Shown here one piece after another: positions 33,064 to 44,759 of a DNA stretch of 64,000 bases (positions within the stretch are counted from its first letter, which is position 1; each line of letters starts with the position of its first letter). The notes below the pieces were generated by a model that was not told where the DNA came from, searched no databases, and saw only the letters and a program-made list of their open reading frames with translations. The stretch lies in the NCBI GenBank assembly GCA_963691705.1, contig OY829542.1:37434579-37498578 (forward strand). The letters are read 5' to 3'. Position numbers and translations under genes: made by a program. Source of the stretch: Viola odorata (lineage: Eukaryota > Streptophyta > Magnoliopsida > Malpighiales > Violaceae).

Positions 33064-35290
33064 ATTCCTCCAAGTTTTAAGCTGGGCCCAGCCCATTTGT
33101 GTTTTTTTTTCCGAGTCTTCGATTCGTTATTTTTTACGTAAAATGCTCACATGCTTCGTATAATTATTATTCATAATATGTGCTATTTTTCCTATATGAA
33201 TTGTTTAGTTCACTTTTTTGTAAAAAATTTCGTATGCTTATTCTTGCATCAAGTTGTTTATTGAATTGTTTTATACGTGAATTGCTCATTTCTCATCATG
33301 ATATTTACTTTCATGCTATTTAACTTCAGTCATTTATATTTAGCAATTTAAATTCAGTCATTTAAATTACCGCCTATATGGTCGGTTGTCATTTAATTTT
33401 CCGCAAATTATCAACTGCTTTTAATTCTCGTCAATATTCAACTGCTTTAATTTTTCGCCAAACTGGTGGAAATCCTTCCGCAAATTATCAACTGTTTACT
33501 TTTCCGTACTTTACTTTTCCGCACTTTAAATTTCAGCAATTTACTTTCGGCAATTTAAATTCAATACCGCCTATATGGTCGGTCGCATTTCAATTTTCGT
33601 AAATATTCAACTGCTTTAATTTTTCGCAAATTGCTGGAAATCCTTCCGCAACTTATCAACTGTTTAATTTTCCGCACTTTACTTTTCCGCACTTTAAAAT
33701 TCTGCAATTTACTTTCGGCAATTTAAATTCAATACCGCCTACATGGTCGGTCGCATTTTATTTTCCGCAATATCAACTGTTTATTTTTCTGTAAATATCA
33801 ACTATTTTAATTTTCTGCAATATCAACTGTTTTAATTTTCTGCAATATCAACTGCTTTAATTTTCTGCAATATCAACTGCTTTAATTTTCTGCAATATCA
33901 ATTGCTTTAATTTTCTGCAGTATCAATCATTAAAATTTCTGCAAATCAACAACTGTTTTAATTTTTAATTTTTTATCATCAACTCTTTTAATTTCCTGCA
34001 CTTATCAACTCAGCATTTCATTCTCGTATGCTTAAAATCCATCTTTTTTCGCATGCAACCAACCCAGCATTTAATTCTTGTGTGCGTAAAATCAATCATT
34101 TTTCGCATGCAATCACGTTAGCATTTAAATTCTCGCATGCTTAAAATCAATCATTTTTCGCATGCAATCAACGTAACATTTAAATTTTCGTATGCGTTAA
34201 ATCAATCATTTTTCGCATGCAATCCACCTAGCATTTCATTTTCGTATGCGTAAAATCCATCATTTTTCGCATGCAATCAACGCAGCATTTAAATTCTCGT
34301 GTGCTTAAAATCAATCATTTTTCGCATACAATCAACGTAGCATTTAAATTCTCGTATGCGTAAAATCCATCATTTTACGTATGCAATCAACTGTCATTTA
34401 AATTTTTGCACTCATAGAATTGTTTATTTATTTTTCGAGCTATCACTAACACTCTCATTTTGTAGGTTTTAATTTCAAGCTTCGCTCGCAAGTACGCCTT
34501 TCAATTCCTTTTTATTTATTCAATGCTTTTTCGCAAATATCAATCGTATGCATGATATATAGAACTGCTAGAATTAAAATCAACCCACATGATCAACGTG
34601 TTTAAAGAGTTGCTTAAAATGCCATGTTCATATGATTTTAAATTCTCGCTTATATTGACTGCATGTATATGGGGACTTTCGATCCCACATCCATTTTCCA
34701 CTTAAAAAATCCATCATTTAAATTTGTACTCTGTTAGCAATCCATGTTACGTAGTAATTAATTTAATCATGCATGGCCCGATGATGAAAAAAGAGGGCGC
34801 TCATTCAGTCTTACGGAAAATTCAGTCCCATCACGTTACGATCAGGGATAATCGATCGATCTTGATAAACGGTAACCCCGTCCGAAAGATCTTTTTATTA
34901 TTCCTGAACGGTCACGATCACAGAAAAGACTAAAGTGGCGATTCCTCTGAGGGTCCCCTTTTTCAAAACGCATTTTTCAAACACCTTTTTAAACACCTCT
35001 CTCATCAACCGGTAACCATTTTCGGATGTGACTCGGGTGCCTAACACCTTCCCGAGACCATAATACGACCCCGAACCTTTTGTCTGTGGTCCAGACCCCT
35101 TTTTTGTGCCTTTAGTTTTTTTTACTTATTATATTTCCTATGCCATGACGATTAAGGTTCCCTAAGCCTAGCAACCAAATTAGGGTGGCGACTTCATTGC
35201 ATGCTGCTAGGCGTCCCTTTTACGCCGAGCATCTGAAGGTCTCAAATTTTGTTGCACACTCGCGAATTTTTAATTTTCGGGGGCGCGACA

Positions 35291-35500
35291 GTTTCGGCGT
35301 GTGCGCAACTGGACCATCACCATGCTTCTGGATGTCTCTCCGTAATTTCTTCTTTTGAAAAATATATAGGTTTTTGGCACGTTTTCTTACGAAAACATTT
35401 TTGTAGGGACCCATGTTCCCTTTTGTTAAAAATCAATATGTATGCAAGTTTTCATTTTATGCATCTCTTTTTTTCGCACTTTTAATTTTAGGATAAGTGT
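35291..35500 (+). other. leader after the 5' LTR, no clear primer site
   Basis: Sequence directly after the LTR reads GTTTCGGCGTGTGCGC. The usual Ogre-type site starting TGGCGACTC is not present, so the site is diverged or lost. No gag. Confidence 0.4.
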
Positions 35501-36393
35501 TAGTTCAGATTGTCTTGATAAAACCTGTCTTTATTAGCGAAGAAATCATCGTTACAACCGAAGACAAGGCCGAGGTCTCCGACGAAGTGGCCCGTTTACT
35601 AGAAAAATCAGAAAAGGAAATAACCCCTCATCAGGAGGAATCGGACGAAGTAAACTTAGGGGGCAAGCAATGAGAGTCAGAAGTTGGTCAAGATCGGAAC
35701 CACCCTGGATACGACTCAGAGAGAAAGGTTGATTTCTCTCCTCAAAGACTGCTCAGACATATTCACATGGCCATACGCCGATATGACAAGCCTTGATCCC
35801 GGGATAGTTGAGCATCGTATCTCATTGAAGCCTAAGTTTAAACCGGTCAAACGAAAACTTAAAGAAAATCATCTAAGAAATAGTGGTCACTCACAAAGAC
35901 CGGCATGACACGCTTCCTTTCACACTGTATGCTTACCGAATAGCAACCCGTGCATCCCCAGGGGGCAACTCCCTACTCATTAGTTTACGGCATGGAAGCC
36001 GTAATTCCTCTGGAGGTAGAAAACCCTTCTCTCAGAATCCTGGCAGAATCAGAAGTAGAAGAATTGGGTGGGGCAAGAGTGAGGTACCAGCAGCTAAACC
36101 TCCTTCCCGAGAAGCTCTTGGCCGCTACTTGCCACGCACAATTATATCAGCAAAGAATGGCCAACGCTTACAACAAGAAAGGGCGACCTCGCAAGTTCAA
36201 GACTGGGGATTTAGTGCTGAAGAAGTTTCCCCCTCATCAGGAGGCTAGTCAAGGAAAATGGGACCCAAGGTATGAGGGGCCGTATCTGGTCAAAAGTGCA
36301 TTCTCAGGGGGTGCCCTAATGCTAACCAACATGGATGGAGACGATCTCCCGAGACCGGTAAATGCCGATGCAGTCAAGAGATACTTCGCATAA
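35501..36393 (+). pseudogene. Ogre/Tat pol remnant: pre-RT fragment fused to integrase C-terminus
   Basis: 35,501-35,660 encodes a charged linker. 35,684-35,870 encodes the segment before RT (KIGTTLDTTQRERLISLLKD, then DIFTWPYADM). Near 35,875 the sequence jumps to the integrase C-terminal part: HDTLPFTLYAYRIATRA, a frameshift near 35,955, then GATPYSLVYGMEAVIPLEVE through GDLVLKKFP to NADAVKRYFA and a TAA at 36,391-36,393. The RT, RNase H and integrase catalytic core are gone. The jump is a single internal deletion. The retained ends match Ogre/Tat polyproteins. Confidence 0.85.
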
Positions 36394-37870
36394 AGCATTG
36401 CGTACAGAGCGTCCAGTCAGACAAAGACATAGGGCTTTATCATGACAATCTAGCACAAACATTTGTCCTGAAATTAATAAAACAAGTTTTTTTTTTCAGG
36501 AGATGCTCATTATTTTAAAATTTTGTTATCCTTTTTCTTTAACTTGTGAGATGACAAAAGGAGGCATGGCATGGATGGATCCCCAGGAGTAGCTTGGGAC
36601 GTGAGACGCGTCACTTAGACTAACGCCACTAATCAACCTTCAGTTTTGCAGGGACGTAAGGTCTCACGCCTCAGCTCGTCATCACGATAGAACTAGAGGG
36701 TTCCGCTCGTAGGAGCTGTTGAATTGCCGCGGCAGGCCACCTTCAAGAGCGAATCAGGAAAGATTTTAAGACAAACCATCACCATCTAAAGCGAAATTTC
36801 TTTTCCTCGCAGTACTACCAGCACAGTCGGCATCGCAAACAACCGATCTCAAAGGATTGAATGCTGGACCAAAGTCACAAAGCCCATCCCATGCCGGTCA
36901 AGCCATCGAAATGCTAGCAACAACTCCTGAAAAAAAAAGCACGACTAAAAGCTGTCCTCCCAGAACTACCGTCAACATACTCAATGCGGTCTTGTTCAAG
37001 CGGTTTCCCAACCTCCGCACCATGATCAACACGGTGAAGATCAATCCTTTAATTGAGGGACAGCCAGGCTGCGCGTGTCACCTACGCCAAGGCAAGAGCT
37101 ACGACAAAGCATCTAACAACAAAGCCATCGTCAACCAACATCCGATACAAGTCACACTGAGTGACCCACGGATTGCCCGTCCAAAAGGGAGAGCTTAAAA
37201 CTTATCAATCACATTACTTTTGCTAAAAATTGTCTTGCATTTACTCCTCATTTGTCCTCACCATATCTTTTTCAGGGATTGGGTCACCCCCATTTATTGC
37301 CTGCAGAAGAACGGTAAGCATACACCCTTGCGGCCCCGCTGCACATTTCGGGGACAGAGGGTTATCCCCTTTATCCTCAAGCGATCACGAAGCCAATCAG
37401 CGAAGGTCCAGCAAGACCGGCAAGCAGATAAACAGAATGCGGATCTCGTCCTTACTACGACCTGGATCGGCGGTTCCCGCGAAGCAGCTAAAAAAAGAAA
37501 CCAATCAACGCATCTAAGCAAGGCGTTCCGAAGCTGGGACCACATCATAGGCGCCCTCGAAAAGCCGAGTTAAAGGAAGGGAGAGTCCCTAAACTTATCT
37601 CATTTTCGTTTTCAAAATAATTTCCCTTTCTGTTGTCCCCTCTGCACCTCACAGGGACTGGAAGCATCTTGCTGCCATCCGCGTGGAGCTTGTGGAAGAC
37701 GCCCTTGCAGCCCCGCTGCACCGTTCAGGGGAGTCCCTCTTTCTTTTCCCTTTATTTAAATTTGCTTTCATTCTTGCTCACTTTGTTAGCTTTAAGTCGA
37801 GTACGGTCGTCTGGCCCACTGGGGGGCAACCTTAGATTCTCATTAGACCCTTGCAAATAAGTCATCCCCC

Positions 37871-38056
37871 ACATCTAGCAATCAAAGCGTCTAGCAATCA
37901 AAGCGTCTAGCAATCAAAACATCTAGCAATCAAACCATCTAGCAATCAAATATCTAGCAATCAAACATCTAGCAATCAAACATCCAGCAATCAAACGTCT
38001 AGCAATCAAACGTCTAGCAATCAAACATCTAGCAATCAAACCCTCTAGCAATCGAA
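37871..38056. repeat. 15-bp minisatellite, about 12 units
   Basis: Unit CATCTAGCAATCAAA with variants CGTCTAGCAATCAAA and CTCTAGCAATCGAA. Units are directly adjacent with no unique spacers. Confidence 0.95.
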
Positions 38057-38739
38057 CCACCAATCAGTCCAAAAATTAAAAATCAAGCAAAAATCCCTCT
38101 TTAGCCCGGCTCAAACAAAAGCATACTACTCTCATAAGCATTTTCATGCATCGCATAGGTTAGGAATATTTAATCCCTTTGTTAACTCCAGCATCTATCC
38201 AAATTACGTGCCATGCATGATATTACCTGTTTGCTCTTATATCCGCGGTTTGCTCCGACGTAAGCAGTCATAGACGAATCCCGGTAAGCATCTTTGAGCC
38301 ATCACGCCTTATCCTTCATGAGTGTAAGAGCCTGACTAGGTACTAGTTGAGTTCGCATAATATCCAAGGTACATGCGCCATTAGACATGGGATAGCTATA
38401 AAATGACGTGGGACTTTTACGATTTTCTCCACTTTTTTTGTTTTTTCCCTCTTTCCACCATATATGTCATCACTCCCCAAACCGTCAATATCACTCATAC
38501 CCCGGGAGCCAAAGAGCAGTTTCAGCTAAAATTGCCAACCGGAAGTAAAAGCACGTCGAGTCCAAGAGCACGATGAAGGAGACGGAAAAGGTCACCAAGA
38601 GATCGATAAGGACCATCACCGAAGAAGCAGCAATGACGAAGGCCGAGACCTCAAGACAAAAGGGGAAGAGATCAAGACAAAGGTTGTGCTTTCTCTGCTC
38701 TGTTGCATTTTCAAATCAAATAAAAAAGGGGAGGGATAT

Positions 38740-38860
38740 ATAAAAAAACAAAAAACAAAACAAAAAAAACAAAAAAAACAAAAAAAAAATGAGAGGAAAA
38801 AAGAAAAAAAGAAAAAGGGGAGAGGGGAAAAAAGGAAAAGAAAAGAAAAGAAAGAAAATG
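38740..38860. repeat. A-rich low-complexity stretch
   Basis: Runs of AAAACAAAAAAAACAAAAAA followed by GAAAAGAAAAGAAAAG. It accounts for the lysine-rich and opposite phenylalanine-rich frames here. Confidence 0.95.
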
Positions 38861-40329
38861 CTCAAGAGACCTTCGAAGAATGCAAACAATTGAAGAGCCA
38901 AAGCAATCGCAGCCCGGGGACAACTCAATTCGAGAAATCTCGAAGAAAACTTTCCCTAGTGAACTCGAGTAAAGAAGCCCAAGGCAACTCGAGAAATCTC
39001 AAAGCAACCTTCCCAAGTAAAGTCAAACAAAAGAGGCCCAAGGCCAACTCAAGAAACCTCAAAGCAAGCATCCCTAGTAAGAACCCGAGAAGAAAAAGGG
39101 GCCCCAGGCCAACTCAAGTAGTGAGGCACAAAAGGACCAGCGACGACGCTCCCCAATGAAGACTCAAGAAAAGGGCCCCTGGCCACACGGAAAGCACCCC
39201 CAGCAAGGTTCCCAGAGCTCACGCACTCTGTCAAGCAAGCACCCCTAGCAAAAAGCGAAAGAGCTCGCACACCCCGCCCTCATCAAGGCCAATCAGCAAA
39301 GCATCACTCATCAAAAGCCTTCCAACTCCCAAGCAAAGCAATCTTTTCCAAAACAAGCTTCTTTCCGGACATTTCGCGTCCTTTCATTCTTTTCCGTAAA
39401 AGTCCCATCGATTATTAGAACGCCCATGCATGTGCATCTTCATTCGAAGTCTATTCACTCGGATTGTCATTGCGAACTGTAAATTATGTATCATGTTAGT
39501 TGCATCTTTATGAGTGTAAAACACTTAGCCTTGTTTCAGAGCGTGAGTGCAAACACTAATATCAGGTGAGGACTGCTTACGGCTGCAAATCGTGGGAAAG
39601 TCTTGTCCTTGGGGTCGTTACCTCCTGAGCAGGACGCAGACGCATTCTAGGTTCGTATCAAGGGCGCTAGCATTAGCATTTCTTCCCCTCCCAAAGTGAC
39701 ATCATAGTTTAGCTTTCAGCCTCAAGCATTTCTTCTCCTCCCAGAGTAATAGCATAGCATAGTCTTACCTTTTTTAGCCCTAGCATTTCTTCCCCTCCCA
39801 GAGTGACCTCCTTCACATAATTCTACATTTCTGCATAATTATTTCCTCCTCTTAGAGTGACATCATTAGGACAAATCATTCATACTTCTGCGAATCGCGC
39901 ATTATCCTCCCTAGGCAACGTCTGTTGCATGTTAGACCCCCCAGTGGAGCTGTCGTTTACATTCTCGTAAAATCACTTTCCGTCCCCGGTAGAGTGGTTA
40001 TCGTTTACATTTTCTGCAACTTATGTTTCTCTCGATACCCGAATAGAGCTAAGCTTATATCTTTGCAGGATCAACAACCTATCTCCTCCCAGAGCGACAG
40101 CAATCCCCTTCTCCCAGAGCGACATCAAGCAACCACCTTTTATCCCCAGTGACAGCATCAATCAACTACCTCCTCCCAGAGCGACATCAAGCAACTACCT
40201 CCTCCCAGAGCGACATCATCACTGTAAGTTTGAGGTAAGACCTGCCGTGTCGCCAAAATTCGGATATCTAGGGGCAACTGTCTTTACTGCTTATCAAATA
40301 CTTCGATAAGACAGTAAAGAGGGGGCAAC

Positions 40330-43300
40330 TGTTGATACCCGAATTTTGACGCCATTTTTATTTAATTTTAGCATTTCTGTTATTTAGTTAATTTACAGTC
40401 ATTTTTAGTTGATTTAATGTCGCTAGCATTCTTAGGTGTTTCGTTGCATTTTAGCATCATCGTTAGCATCGTTAGCTTTCGAAATCGCATTTTTATTCTT
40501 TCGGCGTGTATTTTCATTATTATTTTTAGCCTTAAAAATCACATTTTTAACTATCCGGCAGTCGTTTGCTAGTTTTTTCTTCGTTTTAGGTCATCACATG
40601 AATTTTAGGATTTTAGTATTTTAGCGCATTTTTTAGTATTTTTATTATTTTATTATTATTTTTATTCGAGCTTTTATTGGACCCGAGCAAGTTCACTCGG
40701 ACAATAGCTTGACTTTAAAATGTTTTCCATCAACTAGTTGCTAGCTTTTTTTCTGCTCGTAACGGTCTACAGCGTTTCGTGTAATTTTTGGCGTAACGTC
40801 TTTATTTTTCCGTTAAAACGTTTCACGTTTTTGAAGGCGAAAATAAACACGTTAAACGAGAAATTCTCGTCATTCGCTGTAGACGGTTAAAACCGTCGCA
40901 TTTTTCTCTACGCGGCGGTACCTGCGGCTCGAAAAGTCAGAACGTTGGTTCGCGGGAACCTGCTCGAGGCCGTTTAAATCAGATGAAAGACCATTTGATC
41001 ATGGCCATTGATCTGGTCAACCAAGGAAAGTCAACCAGATCAATGACCCTTGAATTAATGTGCATAATGCACATGCACAGTGCACGCACGAGGAAGGCAT
41101 CATAAGTCCTCGCCCGAGCCACCTGCTCCCTAGCTCCCTATCCCTCCGCCATCATCACGACTCCCCTAACCCAGCCAGCACACGCTCCCGGCCACCACGC
41201 GCAGCTCCTTCGTCCGGCCCTCCACGCGACCTTCGGCTATAAATAACCACCATTCTTCAATGCGCAAGGGGTCCAAATTTTGCAAGAAAAACAGCACTGC
41301 TCTCTCCCCATTTTTTGGTCCAATTCCTGCACTCTTGAACCCCATTCGCTCACCCTCACTCCCGTGCCTCACCGTCGTCCGCCGGGAGCCGCACCACTGT
41401 AAGTGTCTCTTCCTTTGTTTTTTCTTTAAATTTCATTTCAAGTTCGGTTAATTAATTAACTACTAAAACTTGCTGCAACCACTTGGTTTTCAACTTAATT
41501 TCACCCTGCTAACATTAGTTTAAATTATCATGGCATAGTTTATTTGTTTTGTCAATTAATGTAAATATGCATTCTTCGTTTCCTTCAAAAATGCTACTAT
41601 TTTTGGTCTCCATCTCCTTGCTGTGACCGCATGTTTGCATTAGGGGAAGGGAGAGGTATCTTTCGGGTCAAGAACCAGGCGAGTTGGTTGCCTGGTTCGT
41701 CAACTCCGTCGCCTGCAGTGGTGCCGACGACGTGAGGTTGAAGATGATGTATCACGGGCCATTCGGCCCTTCGTATGAAATGAAAGAAAGGTGATGGGCT
41801 TGGCCCATCACCATTTAAACTAATGTCCTCGGGCCAGGAATTGTTCCTGGCCCATTCCTCCAAGTTTTAAGCTGGGCCCAGCCCATTTGTGTTTTTTTTT
41901 CCGAGTCTTCGATTCGTTATTTTTTACGTAAAATGCTCACATGCTTCGTATAATTATTATTCATAATATGTGCTATTTTTCCTATATGAATTGTTTAGTT
42001 CACTTTTTTGTAAAATATTTCGTATGCTTATTCTTGCATCAAGTTGTTTATTGAATTGTTTTATACGTGAATTGCTCATTTCTCATCGTGATATTTATTT
42101 TCATGTTATTTATCTCCAGTCATTTATATTTAGCAATTTAAATTCAGTCATTTAAATTACCGCCTATATGGTCGGTTGTCATTTAATTTTCCACAAATTA
42201 TCAACTTCTTTTAATTCTCGTCAATATTCAACTGCTTTAATTTTTCGCCAAACTGCTGGAAATCCTTCCGCAAATTATCAACTGTTTACTTTTCCGTACT
42301 TTACTTTTCCGCACTTTAAATTTCAGCAATTTACTTTCGGCAATTTAAATTCAATACCGCCTACATGGTCGGTCGCATTTCAATTTTCGTAAATATTCAA
42401 CTGCTTTAATTTTTCGCAAATTGCTGGAAATCCTTCCGCAAATTATCAACTGTTTAATTTTCCGCACTTTACTTTTCCGCACTTTAATTTTCCGCACTTT
42501 AAAATTCTGCAATTTACTTTCGGCAATTTAAATTCTATACCGCCTACATGGTCGGTCGCATTTTATTTTCCGCAATATCAACTGTTTATTTTTCTATAAA
42601 TATCAACTGTTTTAATTTTCTGCAATATCAACTGCTTTAATTTTCTGCAATATCAACTGCTTTAATTTTCTGCAATATCAACTGCTTTAATTTTCTGCAG
42701 TATCAATCATTAAAATTTCTGCAAATCATCAACTGTTTTAATTTTTTTTTTATCATTAACTCTTTTAATTTCCTGCACTTATGAACTCAGCATTTCATTC
42801 TCGTATGCTTAAAATCCATCATTTTTCGCATGCAACCAACCCAGCATTTAATTCTCGTGTGCGTAAAATCAATCATTTTTCGCATGCAATCACGTTAGCA
42901 TTTAAATTCTCGCATGCTTAAAATCAAGCATTTTTCGCATGCAATCAACGTAACATTTAAATTTTCGTATGCGTTAAATCAATCATTTTTCGCATGCAAT
43001 CCACCTAGCATTTCATTTTCGTATGCGTAAAATCCATTATTTTTCACATGCAATCAACGCAGCATTTAAATTCTCGTGTGCTTAAAATCAATCATTTTTC
43101 GCATACAATCAACGTAGCATTTAAATTCTCGTATGCGTAAAATCCATCATTTTACGTATGCAATCAACTGTCATTTAAATTTTTGCACTCATAGAATTGT
43201 TTATTTATTTTTCGAGCTATCACTAACACTCTCATTTTGTAGGTTTTAATTTCAAGCTTCGCTCGCAAGTACGCCTTTCAATTCCTTTTTATTTATTCAA

Positions 43301-44073
43301 TGCTTTTTCGCAAATATCAATCGTATGCATGATATATAGAACTACTAGAATTAAAATCAACCCACATGAACAACGTGTTTAAAGAGTTGCTTAAAATGCC
43401 ATGTTCATATGATTTTAAATTCTCGCTTATATTGACTGCATGTATATGGGGATTTTCGATCCCACATCCGTTTTCCACTTCAAAAATCCATCATTTAAAT
43501 TTGTACTGTGTTAGCAATCCGTGTTAGGATCACGTAGTAATTAATTTAATCATGCATGGCCCGATGATGAAAAAAGAGGGCGCTCATTCAGTCTTACGGA
43601 AAATTCAGTCCCATCACGTTACGATCAGGGATAATCGATCGATCTTGATAAACGGTAACCCCGTCCGAAAGATCTTTTTATTATTCCTGAACGGTCACGA
43701 TCATAGAAAACACTAAAGTGACGATTCCTCTAAGGGTCCCCTTTTTCAAAACTCATTTTTCAAACACCTTTTTAAACACCTCTCTCATCAACCGGTAACC
43801 GTTTTCGGATGTGACTCGGGTGCCTAACACCTTCCCGAGACCATAATACGACCCCGAACCTTTTGTCTGGGGTCCAGACCCCTTTTTTATGCCTTTAGTT
43901 TTTTTTACTTATTATATTTCCTATGCCATGACGATTAAGGTTCCCTAAGCCTAGCAACCAAATTAGGGTGGCGACTTCATTGCATGCTGCTAGGCGTCCC
44001 TTTTACGCCGAGCATCTGAAGGTCTCAAATTTCGTTGCACACTCGCGAATTTTTAATTTTCGGGGGCGCGACA
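40330..44073 (+). repeat. 3' LTR, 3,744 bp
   Basis: Matches 31,538-35,290 throughout, with scattered substitutions and small indels (for example one extra CCGCACTTTAATTTT unit near 42,480). Confidence 0.92.
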
Positions 44074-44759
44074 CAAGGTGACATTAACTATATTGCAAGT
44101 CTTTTGACTTTATATTCGCGATTAGGTGAGTGGTATAACCACCAAGTTGTAAATTTAGTTAGACATATCCTTAGTAGTTTGTCCTAATAACTCTTACACA
44201 ACAAATTACAAGTTTTTCATATATAAACTTACAAGATTGTAAGTTGTTTGACATTATAGTTACGATTAGATAAGTGATGTGCCTGTTGAGATGTACATTT
44301 TTCAAGGCACACATTTTAAATTAATTTTACTAATAACTTATACACAAAAAGTTGCGAGCTTTTAAGATCTGCACTTACTGGATTATTTTTGCTTCTATCA
44401 CACTCTATCTTATATCCTGGTCCTCCCGAGACTTCTTTTCATATTCTCATGGCATATTTTGCAATATAATTTTCCACTGCTTATTAAAAAAAAAGATTGT
44501 AAACCTCTTGATTCTATGTTTATGATTAGATGGGTGGTGGGTTTAGTGAGATGTAAATTTATATGAATCGTTAGAAATGAAAATACTCTTTCCAATATGT
44601 TCATAATTTTTTTATAAAACGTATTGGAGTTTTGGAACACTATGTTCTTTGACTCACCTGTGATAGAAAATAAATAGATTCATCTCTCTATATATAAGCA
44701 AATGTGTTTCTCACGAAACAAGACTAGTAAGCAATGAGTTAATCCTTAGAATTGATGTA
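44074..44759. repeat. AT-rich 770-bp repeat (right part)
   Basis: Resumes the unit interrupted at 31,537. AAGGTGACATTAACT follows the target duplication as in the intact unit at 30,788. TCTCTATATATAAGC and ACTAGTAAGCAATGAG near 44,690-44,740 match 31,350-31,400. Confidence 0.7.

Larger units (their letters stand above)
31538..35290 (+). repeat. 5' LTR, 3,753 bp
   Basis: It contains a TATA box (CTATAAATAG, 32,446-32,455), a candidate splice donor (ACTGTAAGCG, near 32,606), a hairpin cluster (32,882-33,063) and two tandem-repeat blocks. These are TTTAATTTTCTGCAATATCA units of about 25 bp at 33,760-33,960 and roughly 57-bp units with CATTTTTCGCATGCAATCA at 34,010-34,400. ORFs called in this LTR look like chance frames. 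Confidence 0.9.
36394..40329 (+). other. long 3' non-coding region of the Ogre-like element
   Basis: 3.9 kb between pol and the 3' LTR. It has several small ORFs, the longest at 36,857-37,198 (MNAGPKSQSPSHAG), none recognised. The 38,686-39,159 frame is lysine-rich only because it crosses an A-rich stretch. Repeated phrases CTCCCAGAGTGACATCA/CTCCCAGAGCGACATCA occur at 39,690-40,220. It ends in a polypurine tract. Confidence 0.6.
31538..44073 (+). mobile_element. Ogre/Tat-type LTR retrotransposon, internal deletion derivative
   Basis: 12,536 bp with LTRs of 3,753 bp (31,538-35,290) and 3,744 bp (40,330-44,073). LTRs begin TGTTGATACCCG and end GGGGGCGCGACA. The target duplication CAAGG is at 31,533-31,537 and 44,074-44,078. 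The LTRs look about 98% identical by eye, so the insertion is fairly recent. The 5-kb interior keeps only a short pre-RT fragment joined to the C-terminal integrase, so it must have moved using proteins from another copy or lost its genes after insertion. A polypurine tract (AAAGAGGGGGCAAC) lies at 40,316-40,329. Confidence 0.92.

Noticed and set aside
31644..33602. Several ORFs of 60-90 codons in the long LTR
   Set aside because: They lie in non-coding LTR DNA, many start at non-ATG codons, and frames differ between the two LTR copies.
36857..37198. 113-codon ORF after the Ogre-like pol
   Set aside because: It starts with an ATG, but no motif is recognised and it has no promoter or signals; kept only as part of the untranslated region.
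37871..38056. CRISPR-like array of short repeats
   Set aside because: The 15-bp units are contiguous with no unique spacers, in plant nuclear DNA; it is a minisatellite.
38686..39159. 157-codon lysine-rich ORF
   Set aside because: The frame exists because it crosses an A-rich low-complexity run; the rest is not conserved-looking, and it lies in a retroelement untranslated region.
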